64,000 bases of DNA from positions 186,001-250,000 of the forward strand of contig JADJPE010000005.1 in NCBI GenBank assembly GCA_016713425.1, read 5' to 3'. A program made the position numbers and the translations under genes. This stretch comes from Deltaproteobacteria bacterium (GTDB lineage Bacteria > Myxococcota > Kuafuiibacteriia > Kuafuiibacteriales > Kuafuiibacteriaceae). Under the pieces are notes generated by a model that saw only the letters and a program-made list of their open reading frames with translations, made no database searches and had not been told where the DNA came from. Positions 8,932 to 16,936 of the stretch are shown one piece after another; position 1 is the stretch's first letter, and every line of letters begins with the position of its first letter.

Positions 8932-9411
8932 ATGGCTGGTGGTGGAGCCCCCGTACCGCAGAGTTCAGGGGGAAAGAAAAGTGTCGACTTTCAGCTCAAC
9001 CTCGTACCCTTCATCGACCTTTTGTCGGTGTTGATTTCCTTTCTCTTGATGACGTCAGTTTGGACGCAGGTGGCACGGATCAACGTCCGGCAGCAACCGA
9101 ATCTCCCCTCTGACGACCCTACGCCTCCCCCGGAGGAGGAGCAGCTGAACCTGGCGGTTCTGATCAAGAGTTCGGGATATACGGTCACCAAGAAGGGGGC
9201 CGTGGTCAAAGAGATCGAGAAGAAAGGCGAAGAATACGATTCGGCCACGCTGAATGAAACACTCAAACAGATGGCGGCTGAGAATCCGGAGAACAAAGAC
9301 ATTACGGTGACGAGCGAAGACAAGGTGCCCTACAAAGAGCTCATCACGGTGATGGACATATGTCTCGAGCACAACCTCGCGGGCATATCGGTGGCAGGCG
9401 TAGACGCCTAG
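8932..9411 (+). CDS. ExbD/TolR biopolymer transport protein (first copy)
   Basis: A 159-residue protein with a short cytoplasmic N-terminus, one membrane helix (about 25-48, FIDLLSVLISFLLMTSVW) and a periplasmic C-terminal domain. The Asp in VPFID is the conserved proton-carrying residue of TolR/ExbD. The C-terminal half (DITVTSEDKVPYKELITVMDICLEHNLAGISVAG) matches the ExbD fold. It lies 21 bp after the channel gene with GAGGAG upstream of the ATG. It should form a stator with the channel protein and the second ExbD. Confidence 0.9.
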   Translation: MAGGGAPVPQSSGGKKSVDFQLNLVPFIDLLSVLISFLLMTSVWTQVARINVRQQPNLPSDDPTPPPEEEQLNLAVLIKSSGYTVTKKGAVVKEIEKKGEEYDSATLNETLKQMAAENPENKDITVTSEDKVPYKELITVMDICLEHNLAGISVAGVDA

Positions 9412-9427
9412 CCAAGGAGGAGGAAGG

Positions 9428-10000
9428 ATGCCGATCAAGAAACCGGGCAAGAAGCCTTTCGCGCCTTGGCTTCAAAAACACAAAGCGCTAACCGGTCACG
9501 GCAAGAAGAATGCGATCGCTTCGGATCTCTTGCTCACGCCGCTCATCGACATGTTCGTGATCTTGGTCGTCTTCTTGATCATGAACTTCTCGGCGACGGG
9601 TGAGTTGCTGACGCTTTCGAAGGACATCCAGCTCCCCAAGGCTCGGACGACGACGCAGATCGAGCGAGCGCCGATCCTTCAGATCTCTTCGAACACGGTC
9701 GCCATCGAAGGTGTGCGCGTCGGCGATTCCGAGGAGCTCTTGAAGGACCCAGACCTTCGGATTCCGGCGTTGACCGACAAGCTGCAAGAGATGCGCAAAG
9801 TCGACGAGATGATGCACCCAGGACAGGAGTTCAAGGGAGAAATCATCATCAACTGCGACAAGGACATCGACTTCAAGCTGGTGCGGAAGGTGATGTTTGC
9901 GGCGGCCGACGCCGGATACACGAACTTCAACTACGCTGTCCTGCAGACCGGTAACGGAGGCGAAGCGGCGGCCGCAGGGGGGGCCGAACCGGCGGGCTGA
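9428..10000 (+). CDS. ExbD/TolR biopolymer transport protein (second copy)
   Basis: A 190-residue ExbD-like subunit with a strong ribosome site (AAGGAGGAGG at 9414-9423). The single membrane helix near residues 35-56 (TPLIDMFVILVVFLIMNF) carries the conserved Asp. The periplasmic domain ends in a family-typical stretch (INCDKDIDFKLVRKVMFAAADAGYTNFNYAVL) and then an Ala/Gly-rich tail. The two ExbD copies differ clearly, so they probably have distinct roles, as AglQ and AglS do. A small stem at 10067-10083 without a T-run lies downstream. Confidence 0.9.
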   Translation: MPIKKPGKKPFAPWLQKHKALTGHGKKNAIASDLLLTPLIDMFVILVVFLIMNFSATGELLTLSKDIQLPKARTTTQIERAPILQISSNTVAIEGVRVGDSEELLKDPDLRIPALTDKLQEMRKVDEMMHPGQEFKGEIIINCDKDIDFKLVRKVMFAAADAGYTNFNYAVLQTGNGGEAAAAGGAEPAG

Positions 10001-10308
10001 GATACGATGACCACGACGCCGTCGGGTCTCGCCCGCAACCATGGACACCCCGAGGCGCGTGTACGCTAAGGCTCAGCGCCTTATCCCCATCCCTCCCCCC
10101 CAGAAGCCGTCGCCTCGCGCTCGTGCATGTGCCGGGTGCACCGAAAGCAACGATCATCCTCGGCTCGCAGTGCAAATCTGCCCCAAAAGCTGTCCCGACA
10201 GGCATTTTCTTTGGCCCGTCCGGTCGGCCACGAGACGCCTCAGAACTCTGTCTTCCTCTCCAATGCACCAAGGTTTATCTTCACCCGAGGCCCGAGGTTC
10301 CTTTCGCC
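10001..10308. other. Intergenic region upstream of the second Ser/Thr kinase
   Basis: No gene was found in 308 bp. The kinase frame stays open back to 10123, but those 62 residues show no family similarity. A 6-bp stem (TAAGGC/GCCTTA, 10067-10083) follows the ExbD gene but lacks a T-run. Confidence 0.5.
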
Positions 10309-12099
10309 ATGGACACGCTGCCCAGCCAGATTGAGCCAGCCCGTCTTGGGAAGTATCGGCTCATCGAGCGGCTTGGTGAGGGCGGGATGGCGACCGTTCA
10401 TGTGGCGCTCCGCGAGGACGACGAGCGGCTCTGCGTCGTCAAGCGACTGCATGTCGAGTTCGAGGGCAACGAAATCGTCCTCGCACGCTTCATGCGTGAA
10501 GCCCGGATCGCGTCACGACTCAATCATCCCAACATTGCGCGCGTTTGGGGCGCTGCCGTCCAGGACGGACATCTTTGTCTCGAAGGCGAGTACATCCGTG
10601 GCGAGACCCTCGAGCGGCTGATGAGCCGGGCCACGGAACAAGGTGGGATCCTGCCCTACGAAACGTCGCTCAACATCGTAATCCAAGCGCTCAACGGGCT
10701 CGAGCACGCGCACGACCTCTCCGAGAACAAGCGACCTCTCGGAATCGTGCACCGTGATCTTTCACCGCGTAACATCATGGTCAGTTACGACGGCATCGTG
10801 AAGCTCATCGACTTTGGCATCGCGAAGGGGGACGTTGACGAATTCAAGACCACGGCCGGTTCGCTTCTTGGAACGCCGTACTACATGTCTCCTGAGCAAG
10901 CCACGGGTCAGCCCGTCGATCCACGCAGCGACCTCTACACCCTCGGGGTCGTGCTCTTCGAGCTCCTGACGGGGCAGCGCCTCGTGCAGGCCGACAGCCG
11001 CCCACTCGTCTTGATGGCCGTGGCCCGGCAACCCGCGCCACGCATCAGCACCGTCAACGCCCTCGCGCCCGCGGTGCTCGATGAGATCGTCGCCCGCGCC
11101 CTCGAGAAGCAACCCGCCGCCCGCTACGCGTCGGCAGCCGCCTTCCGAGCCGCACTCGAAGCCGTCGCTCGGCAATTGCCGGCCACGACCTCCGACGAGC
11201 TCGGCCATCTGACGCGACGGTTATTCTCCGAGCGTGAGGCAAGCTCCCGCGCGCTCGTCGAGCGCTTGGTCCCCGCCAAGGTGCAATCAAAGACGCCGGC
11301 CCCGTTTTCGACCACCGACTTTGGTGTCAATTCTGACGCGTTCTCGCGGCCCATTCACGCCAGCCGCCCGAGGTCTTTGCGTCTCTTCCCGCTGCTGTCG
11401 GCAGGCGCCCTGCTCACGCTGGCCGGTGTCATGTCCTTCATCTGGCTCCAGCAAGACAGCACGCTCGCGTCGGCGCCCACACCACCCAACGCAACACCGC
11501 GCGCACGCGGCCGTCCGGGCGACCCCGACCAGACCAGCCAGGCCGCCCCAACGAACCCAGGCGGGCCGCTCGCCGCGGCGCAGACAGACACGCGCCGAAC
11601 ACCCACACCCAATGCAGGCGATCCGAAAAGCTCCCAGACGACGCAGCTTCCGAGCGATCAGCGCGATCGTCGCGATCCGCACGACCGTCGCGATCCGAAC
11701 GACCTTCGCAATCCGAACGACCTTCGCAATCCGAACGACCTTCGCAATCCGAACGACCTTCGCAATCGCCACGGCCTTCGCAATCCGCGCGATCCTGGCG
11801 ATGTGCACCGAGGGCGCGCTGCTGCCCCGAAGACCTCTTCGGGATCGTCGGAGGCGCTCGCTGAGATCCGCGCTTTGCTCCGCGGCGCCAGCGAAAATCA
11901 GGACATGGCGGCCGCCTTCGAAGCGAAGGCGCGAATCGATTCGGCGGCGGCCGACGTTCCGCCTAACCTACGGCGTCGAATCCTCGCCGACACCGGTGCG
12001 GCCCTTTGGGCGCAGAATGTCGATGATGCCGTGCAGAACCTCCGCCGTGGCCTCGACCGACTCGTAAAAGCCCAGCAGGCCGCGACATCTTCGCCGTGA
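10309..12099 (+). CDS. Membrane-anchored Ser/Thr protein kinase
   Basis: A 596-residue Hanks-type kinase. The start is the ATG at 10309 (MDTLPSQIEP), just before the catalytic domain (about 12-285): GEGGMATVH glycine loop, VVKRL lysine, HRD at 148-150, DFG at 168-170, SPEQ. A juxtamembrane segment leads to one membrane helix near 365-388 (LFPLLSAGALLTLAGVMSFIW), so the tail should be periplasmic. The tail is Pro/Thr-rich, then holds a 6-residue repeat array (consensus NDLRNP), then a helical C-terminus of about 90 residues (LAEIRALLRGASENQDMAAAFEAKARI). It stands alone and converges on the methyltransferase gene. Confidence 0.9.
   Translation: MDTLPSQIEPARLGKYRLIERLGEGGMATVHVALREDDERLCVVKRLHVEFEGNEIVLARFMREARIASRLNHPNIARVWGAAVQDGHLCLEGEYIRGETLERLMSRATEQGGILPYETSLNIVIQALNGLEHAHDLSENKRPLGIVHRDLSPRNIMVSYDGIVKLIDFGIAKGDVDEFKTTAGSLLGTPYYMSPEQATGQPVDPRSDLYTLGVVLFELLTGQRLVQADSRPLVLMAVARQPAPRISTVNALAPAVLDEIVARALEKQPAARYASAAAFRAALEAVARQLPATTSDELGHLTRRLFSEREASSRALVERLVPAKVQSKTPAPFSTTDFGVNSDAFSRPIHASRPRSLRLFPLLSAGALLTLAGVMSFIWLQQDSTLASAPTPPNATPRARGRPGDPDQTSQAAPTNPGGPLAAAQTDTRRTPTPNAGDPKSSQTTQLPSDQRDRRDPHDRRDPNDLRNPNDLRNPNDLRNPNDLRNRHGLRNPRDPGDVHRGRAAAPKTSSGSSEALAEIRALLRGASENQDMAAAFEAKARIDSAAADVPPNLRRRILADTGAALWAQNVDDAVQNLRRGLDRLVKAQQAATSSP
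11665..11790 (+). repeat. 18-bp tandem repeat, 7 copies, in the kinase tail
   Basis: Seven 18-bp units encode 6-residue motifs (DRRDPH to NDLRNP). The central copies are identical and the outer ones have diverged. The unit keeps frame. Confidence 0.9.
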
Positions 12100-12102
12100 C
12101 GA

Positions 12103-12116
12103 GAATGCGCGCATTC
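12103..12116. other. 14-bp perfect palindrome between convergent genes
   Basis: GAATGCGCGCATTC sits exactly between the stop codons of the kinase and the methyltransferase. It may act as a weak bidirectional end signal, but it has no loop or T-run, so this is a guess. Confidence 0.35.
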
Positions 12117-12903
12117 AGGAGGGCGCGCGCTCGCGCTTCCAGTAGCCACCCCACCCATCGATGTCGTGAATCGGCTCAGCAATCCCGTGCGCACGACGGT
12201 AGTCGTCGACCGCCTGACGACAGGCCCCGATGTTCAGATCGTCGATGATCGCATATCCGCCGACCGACAGCTTCGGATACAAGTGCTGAAGCGCATCGTA
12301 CGTCGACTCATACAGATCCCCGTCCAGGCGCAAGACCGCCAACCGATCGATCGGAGCAGCCGGAAGGGAGTCCCTGAACCAGCCTTTCAGAAATCGCACC
12401 TGATCATCGAGGAGCCCGTAGCGCTCGAAGTTGCCCCGGACCTCTTCAAGCGAAACACGCATGATATCGAGGAGGTCGAAGCGAAGCCACCGGTCCGCGG
12501 GATACCGAAGAGGATTCGGCCTGGGTAGGCCTTCGAAGGAATCGGCAACCCATACCGTTCGATCGCGGACGTCGTACGCCTTGAGCATGCCGCGCATGAA
12601 GATGGTCGCGCCGCCGCGCCACACGCCCGTTTCGATGAGGTCCCCCGGTACGTTGGCAGCAAGAACATCTTCGATCGCGTGCTGAAGCTGCTGGAGCCTC
12701 ATCTCGCCGATCATCGTGTGGGCCATCGACGGGAAATCGCGTCCGCGCGCGCGGATCTCGCCCTTGAAACGGGTCGTCCGAAGCAGACCCCGCCATCCTT
12801 CATCGAGCCTCAGTGCAGAGCGGTCTTGGATAAGTTGTCCGAGGAGCGCGGAACGCAGTAGCTCAACGTAGAGGCGCCTTGGGTCGGCCGCGGAATCGCT
12901 CAT
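12115..12903 (-). CDS. TylF/MycF-family (macrocin O-methyltransferase-like) protein
   Basis: A 262-residue SAM-dependent O-methyltransferase of the TylF family. The start is the ATG at 12903 (MSDSAADPRRLY); the frame opens 12 codons earlier. Family motifs are LIETGVWRGGATIFMRG (SAM site), VWVADSFEGLPRPN, LKGWFRDSLP, LRLDGDLYESTYDAL (metal-binding Asp) and GGYAIIDDLNI. Members methylate sugar hydroxyls in macrolides or act in cell-surface glycan pathways. No glycan or antibiotic genes adjoin it here, so the substrate is unknown. It runs with the small secreted protein gene upstream (gap 39 bp). Confidence 0.9.
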   Translation of the reverse strand: MSDSAADPRRLYVELLRSALLGQLIQDRSALRLDEGWRGLLRTTRFKGEIRARGRDFPSMAHTMIGEMRLQQLQHAIEDVLAANVPGDLIETGVWRGGATIFMRGMLKAYDVRDRTVWVADSFEGLPRPNPLRYPADRWLRFDLLDIMRVSLEEVRGNFERYGLLDDQVRFLKGWFRDSLPAAPIDRLAVLRLDGDLYESTYDALQHLYPKLSVGGYAIIDDLNIGACRQAVDDYRRAHGIAEPIHDIDGWGGYWKRERAPS

Positions 12904-12942
12904 CGTTCTTTGTCGCAGGACCACGCCTCGCCACGCCACGCC

Positions 12943-13410
12943 TCAGTCGACGCAGTCCGGAAGAGCCTGAAACGTCTGAGAACGTCCCGCGCCTTCGAGC
13001 ACGAGCGAGAACGGCATGCAGCCGTTCAGATCCTCGGGCACAGGAAGCTCGATCTCGATGCTCGCCTTGAGCCCGGACCAAAGCTCAAACGCCCGCTCGA
13101 CTCGCCCTCGCTCTTCCTTCTCCGTTTCGCGCTCCGGTTTCTGGAGAACCCGGACCGTGAGTGACAGCGATGGGTCCCGCATCTTCTGCGGCACAGCCAC
13201 CGAAGCGGTACATCGCAGATGCCCCTGATCAATTGGACGACCACGAATGGGAAGTACAATGCCGTCCTTCACGAGAACGCACTCAGGCTTGCCCACCTTG
13301 ATCGTCTCCTTTGTCTTCGTCTTCGTCTTTGGCCCCGCGAGGGCGCTCACCGACGTGCTCGACAAGATCAGGCAGACACCAAGAACCAACCGTCCACATC
13401 GCGCTTTCAT
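12943..13410 (-). CDS. Small secreted protein of unknown function
   Basis: A 155-residue protein not recognised as a known family. It starts with a clear Sec signal peptide (MKARCGRLVLGVCLILSSTSVSALA, likely cleaved after ALA), followed by a Lys/Thr run (KTKTKTK, a short 6-bp repeat). The rest looks like a single beta-rich domain with four Cys residues (PECVLV, LRCTAS, NGCMPF, LPDCVD), which may form two disulphides in the periplasm. It lies 39 bp before the methyltransferase gene. Confidence 0.7.
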   Translation of the reverse strand: MKARCGRLVLGVCLILSSTSVSALAGPKTKTKTKETIKVGKPECVLVKDGIVLPIRGRPIDQGHLRCTASVAVPQKMRDPSLSLTVRVLQKPERETEKEERGRVERAFELWSGLKASIEIELPVPEDLNGCMPFSLVLEGAGRSQTFQALPDCVD

Positions 13411-13477
13411 GGCTCGTTGACACTACGCTCAGCGAACGACGTCAACCATATTGAAAGGGTGTTTCAGCGAACGAGAG

Positions 13478-13550
13478 AGCGGGACACGAGACTCGAACTC
13501 GCGACTTCAACCTTGGGAAGGTTGCACTCTACCAACTGAGTTAGTCCCGC
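13478..13550 (-). tRNA. tRNA-Gly (anticodon CCC)
   Basis: The minus strand from 13550 folds as a cloverleaf: acceptor GCGGGAC/GTCCCGC, D arm ACTC-AGTTGGTA-GAGT, anticodon stem CAACC/GGTTG with loop TTCCCAA (anticodon CCC, reading GGG), 5-nt variable loop and T arm GCGAG-TTCGAGT-CTCGT with one G-T pair. The discriminator base is T, usual for bacterial tRNA-Gly. The 3' CCA is not encoded. Confidence 0.97.
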
Positions 13551-13675
13551 TTGAGTACGCTGACCGAGTAGCACCCGGATGGCGAGGAGTCAACAAAGTC
13601 CGGCGGGCGCCTGAAGGCCTATCGTATCCGGTTCAAGGCATCGGGATCAGGATCAGGATCACGATGAGTTCAGGA

Positions 13676-14737
13676 TTAGGCCTCGGTCATCGCGACCTCA
13701 CGCATGGCGGCGTGGATCGCATCGAGCTGCGGAACCGATACCCGCTCGAGGTTCCAAGAAAGCCCGACCCCGGGCGTGTTCGCCCCGGCCAAGAGCCGAG
13801 GCGGCGCCTGCAGGTGATAGAAGCAATGTTCCGTGAGGACACGAATGAGGTGCTCACCGAAATTCGTCACCTCGGTGTCCTCGTTGACGACGAGGAGTCG
13901 ACCCGTTTTTCTGGTCGAAGCGAGGATCATCTCGCCGTCGTAGGGAAAGAGTGTTCGGAGGTCGATGACCTCAGCCGAGATGCCTTCCTGCTCGAACAGC
14001 TTCTGTGCGGCCTGCTCGCAGAGCGGGACCGTGCGCCCATAGGTCAGGACGGTGAGGTGCTCGCCGGGGCGACAGCACTTCGCCGAGCCGATGGGGATCT
14101 CAAAGTCGGGAAGGTCGGGCCACGAAGGCCGCCAGTGCTCACGAGAACTCCCGACCGGCGCATCGATCATGCGCGACAAGACCTTCGGATCGTCGGGTTC
14201 GCCAGGGATCTTTTCCGTTCCCTGGTGACGAATCAACGCCTTCGGATACAAGAACATCACGGGATTCGGGTCTTTGATGGCGGCGATCATCAACCCGTAG
14301 GTATCGAGCGGCGTCGAAGGCAAGACCACCTTCCAGCCCGGGATATGGGTGGCGATCGCGTCAAACGAGTGGGAGTGATAGATCGACCCGTGAATCCCGG
14401 AGCCGACCGGCGACATCAAGACCATCGGCACCGGGAACTGGCCCATCGACGACCAGCAGCAGTTTCCAGCGAGCTTTAGAAGATCGATCGTGTTGTAGAT
14501 GTAGTCGCAGAACTGAATCTCGGCGACGGGTCGCTCGCCGGCAAGCGCCAAGCCAAACGCGGTACCGACGATGCCGCGCTCATCGAGCGGAGTATTCCAG
14601 GCCGTCGCGAGCCCCTGCGTGCATGTGAAGACACCGCCCAAAGGAGGACCGACGTCCTCGCCAAAGACGTCGGTCACGCCCAACCGCGTCTCACCGACAT
14701 GCAGCGCTAGACGAATGGCTTGTGCAAGGGTGGCCAT
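13676..14737 (-). CDS. 2-oxoacid dehydrogenase E1 component, beta subunit
   Basis: A 353-residue transketolase-type beta subunit. With the alpha subunit it decarboxylates a 2-oxoacid and transfers the acyl group to E2 lipoate. Family marks are VFGEDVG near the N-terminus, TPLDERGIVGTAFGLALAGERPVAEIQF, SPVGSGIHGSIYHSHSFDA and the C-terminal domain EVIDLRTLFPYD. A ribosome site GGGAGG lies 9 nt before the ATG. It overlaps the alpha gene by 31 bp, so the two are translationally linked. It is closest in style to branched-chain (2-oxoisovalerate) dehydrogenase; pyruvate or acetoin dehydrogenase cannot be excluded. E2 and E3 genes are not nearby. Confidence 0.92.
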   Translation of the reverse strand: MATLAQAIRLALHVGETRLGVTDVFGEDVGPPLGGVFTCTQGLATAWNTPLDERGIVGTAFGLALAGERPVAEIQFCDYIYNTIDLLKLAGNCCWSSMGQFPVPMVLMSPVGSGIHGSIYHSHSFDAIATHIPGWKVVLPSTPLDTYGLMIAAIKDPNPVMFLYPKALIRHQGTEKIPGEPDDPKVLSRMIDAPVGSSREHWRPSWPDLPDFEIPIGSAKCCRPGEHLTVLTYGRTVPLCEQAAQKLFEQEGISAEVIDLRTLFPYDGEMILASTRKTGRLLVVNEDTEVTNFGEHLIRVLTEHCFYHLQAPPRLLAGANTPGVGLSWNLERVSVPQLDAIHAAMREVAMTEA

Positions 14738-15741
14738 CCCGGCGTACCTCCCGCGAACGTGTGGTCATAGATTGTGTCGCCATCAGGCTCGGGTTCTTGC
14801 CGAGCCTGCAACAAAGCGTCCATCGCCTCACGCTCATATTCCGCTTGGATGCTCTCGATCTCTGCCGCCGTCAGAATCTCGCGCTCGACGAGATCGCGCC
14901 CGAACATCTCGAGGCAGTCCGGCTCCTGCACTCGTCCCGCACCCGAAGACGAAGAATGGCCGTGAAGTCGCGAGACATACGCTTCGAGGCAATATGGCTT
15001 TCGTTCCTTGCGAACGTAGGCCATCACTTCGACAAGCTTGCGCCAAGAAGCGACCGGGTCATTGCCGTTGACGGTCCCCCATCGAATCCCAAACGCTTCG
15101 GCCCGCCGCGCGATGATGCGGTCCCCGTGGACGGACTCGAAGGGTGTCGAGATCCCCCAGTTGTTGTTCATGATGAGGATGAGCATCGGAAGCTCTCGAC
15201 CTGGTCGGCTCGACCAATTCAAGCACGTCGCAAAGTCACCCTCGGACGAGCCCGCATCCCCGCCATTGACGATGGTTATTCCGTTGCCCCCGTGTCGGGC
15301 CTGAGCCAGCGCCGTGCCCGGCGCGATGCTGTACTGGGTCTCGATCGTCGAGGCCCCCGGAACCACGTTCCACTCGCGCTTGGCAAAGTGATTCACGAAG
15401 TTTCGCCCGCCGGAGTTCGGGTCGGTCGCGCGCTGAGCCATCTGACGGATCGCATCGATCAAGGGCAGCCCCATCGCGACCAGAATGGCCGAGCTCCGGT
15501 AGTGGTGGTGAAGATAGTCGAAAGCCGGCCCTTGGCCGCGCTTGATCAGAAGACCGAGCGGAACATTGAACGCTTCCTCGCCTGGGCCTCCGATCCAGAA
15601 GTAGCCGTCGTTGGAGCGGGTCATTCGGATCATGCGCTCCTCAAGGGCGCGGGCTTTGGCCATCAGCCGGTACACCTGCCGCACGTCCATCTGCGCGCTT
15701 CGACGCGCCTGGACCTGGGCGCTTCCATGAACGTCGCTCAT
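14707..15741 (-). CDS. 2-oxoacid dehydrogenase E1 component, alpha subunit
   Basis: A 344-residue thiamine-diphosphate-binding subunit. The ThDP motif begins at NGGDAGSSEGDF and closes at LIMNNNWGIST. DYLHHHYRS near residue 80 and the GRNFVNHF region fit branched-chain E1 alpha proteins. The second half has RLHGHSSSSGAGRV, which corresponds to the phosphorylation-loop region. ATG 15741 is preferred over TTG 15747 and GTG 15744, though none has a clear ribosome site. Its end overlaps the start of the beta gene. Confidence 0.92.
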   Translation of the reverse strand: MSDVHGSAQVQARRSAQMDVRQVYRLMAKARALEERMIRMTRSNDGYFWIGGPGEEAFNVPLGLLIKRGQGPAFDYLHHHYRSSAILVAMGLPLIDAIRQMAQRATDPNSGGRNFVNHFAKREWNVVPGASTIETQYSIAPGTALAQARHGGNGITIVNGGDAGSSEGDFATCLNWSSRPGRELPMLILIMNNNWGISTPFESVHGDRIIARRAEAFGIRWGTVNGNDPVASWRKLVEVMAYVRKERKPYCLEAYVSRLHGHSSSSGAGRVQEPDCLEMFGRDLVEREILTAAEIESIQAEYEREAMDALLQARQEPEPDGDTIYDHTFAGGTPGWPPLHKPFV

Positions 15742-15835
15742 CACCAAAGAAGGGCCGCCCCTTTCATCGTCGGCATGCCGTTCCCGGCGAAAAGGGTCAA
15801 GACAAGCCGGCCAACCAAAGGCTTAGGCCGTCGGA

Positions 15836-16885
15836 TTAGGGTTCGCCATCCGAAAACTCGGCCGCGATCTCCGCCGCAAGCCGGCGGATCCAGCTCTGAA
15901 CCTCGTCGTGCATGAGCACGCCCCGCACGGTGGGCCAAGTCACACGCGCCCACGCCTCATACGGCGGATCGGCGGCGACCCCCGCTTCACGCAACAAGTC
16001 AGAGACGCGCCTCACCCCATGCGCTTCGTAGAACGCGGCGACAACCTCGCGGACCACCTCCCGTGACTCGGGGCTTTGTTGCACGGCTTTGGCGACTTCG
16101 AGGGCGATACGACGCACGGTGTCCAACCGAGCATCTGTCACCTTGCCGACGTGGAATTGACCCGACTGGTCGAGCACGAAGCGCGCCAGGTTTCGTCGCG
16201 ATTCCACCGACACGGGATCATCGAGGTGGTCGACCGCGAAGCGCGCCGCGCCGTCCAGCGCGCGCCGTGTGCCACCCTTGAGGAAGCGCTTAATCTCGGG
16301 CTCGAGCCGCCGCTCGAGTTCCTCGACGAGTCGGCCGCCGAACCCGCCCCCGCCCGCACCACCGCCGGCACCCCCGCCCGCACCACCGAAACCTCCGAAA
16401 CCTCCAAGCTTCGCGAATCGCCCGAGCGCCGATCCGGCGAGTGCCTGCACGAGCCGCGGAATGATCGACGAAAAGTCCTTGAGGCTCGCAAGAAGTGTGT
16501 CGGCGACGAGAACCTCCATCGCCGGTTCTCGGAAAAGGGCGCGGATCCACTCTGGGTCGATAAGGTCCGGTTCGGAGACAAGGTCGAGGAGCGCGCGCCG
16601 GCCTTCCTCGGTCAGCCAACGTCCCATGGGGTTTCCGTCGTGGCGAAGTCGCCGAACAACCGTCGGTCCGACCACACCCGCAAGCAGGTTCACTTGTCCG
16701 CGCACCCGTTCGCCCTCGAGCTGTGCCTCGAGCAGCTCAACGAGCGCGTCCTGCGGGAGCAAGGCTTCTAGCGATTGCCCGAGGGTCGCCTCGACGCCGA
16801 CACGAAGCGCCTGCGCCCAGTCCTCCTCCGCGCGCGGACCGACCGCACGCGCCAAGAGCCAAGCGGAAAGACGTTCTTCATCCAT
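15836..16885 (-). CDS. Uncharacterised protein with glycine-rich hinge
   Basis: A 349-residue protein, not recognised. The N-terminal half (1-155) is mostly helical, with regular Leu/Ala spacing and a cluster around LVEAQLEGERVRGQVNLLAG. A Gly-rich hinge follows at about 160-183 (GGFGGFGGAGGGAGGG and so on). The second helical half (185-349) has many charged heptads. There is no signal peptide or clear membrane span. It lies 94 bp upstream of the E1 alpha gene on the same strand, so co-transcription is possible. It starts 51 bp from the divergent DUF4105 gene. Confidence 0.75.
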   Translation of the reverse strand: MDEERLSAWLLARAVGPRAEEDWAQALRVGVEATLGQSLEALLPQDALVELLEAQLEGERVRGQVNLLAGVVGPTVVRRLRHDGNPMGRWLTEEGRRALLDLVSEPDLIDPEWIRALFREPAMEVLVADTLLASLKDFSSIIPRLVQALAGSALGRFAKLGGFGGFGGAGGGAGGGAGGGGFGGRLVEELERRLEPEIKRFLKGGTRRALDGAARFAVDHLDDPVSVESRRNLARFVLDQSGQFHVGKVTDARLDTVRRIALEVAKAVQQSPESREVVREVVAAFYEAHGVRRVSDLLREAGVAADPPYEAWARVTWPTVRGVLMHDEVQSWIRRLAAEIAAEFSDGEP

Positions 16886-16936
16886 GGACGACCCAGCATA
16901 GCCGCAAAAAACCGGGAAGGCTTGTATGATCCGAAG

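Noticed and set aside
10067..10083. Rho-independent terminator after the second ExbD gene
   Set aside because: The stem is only 6 bp and is followed by a C-rich run, not T residues.
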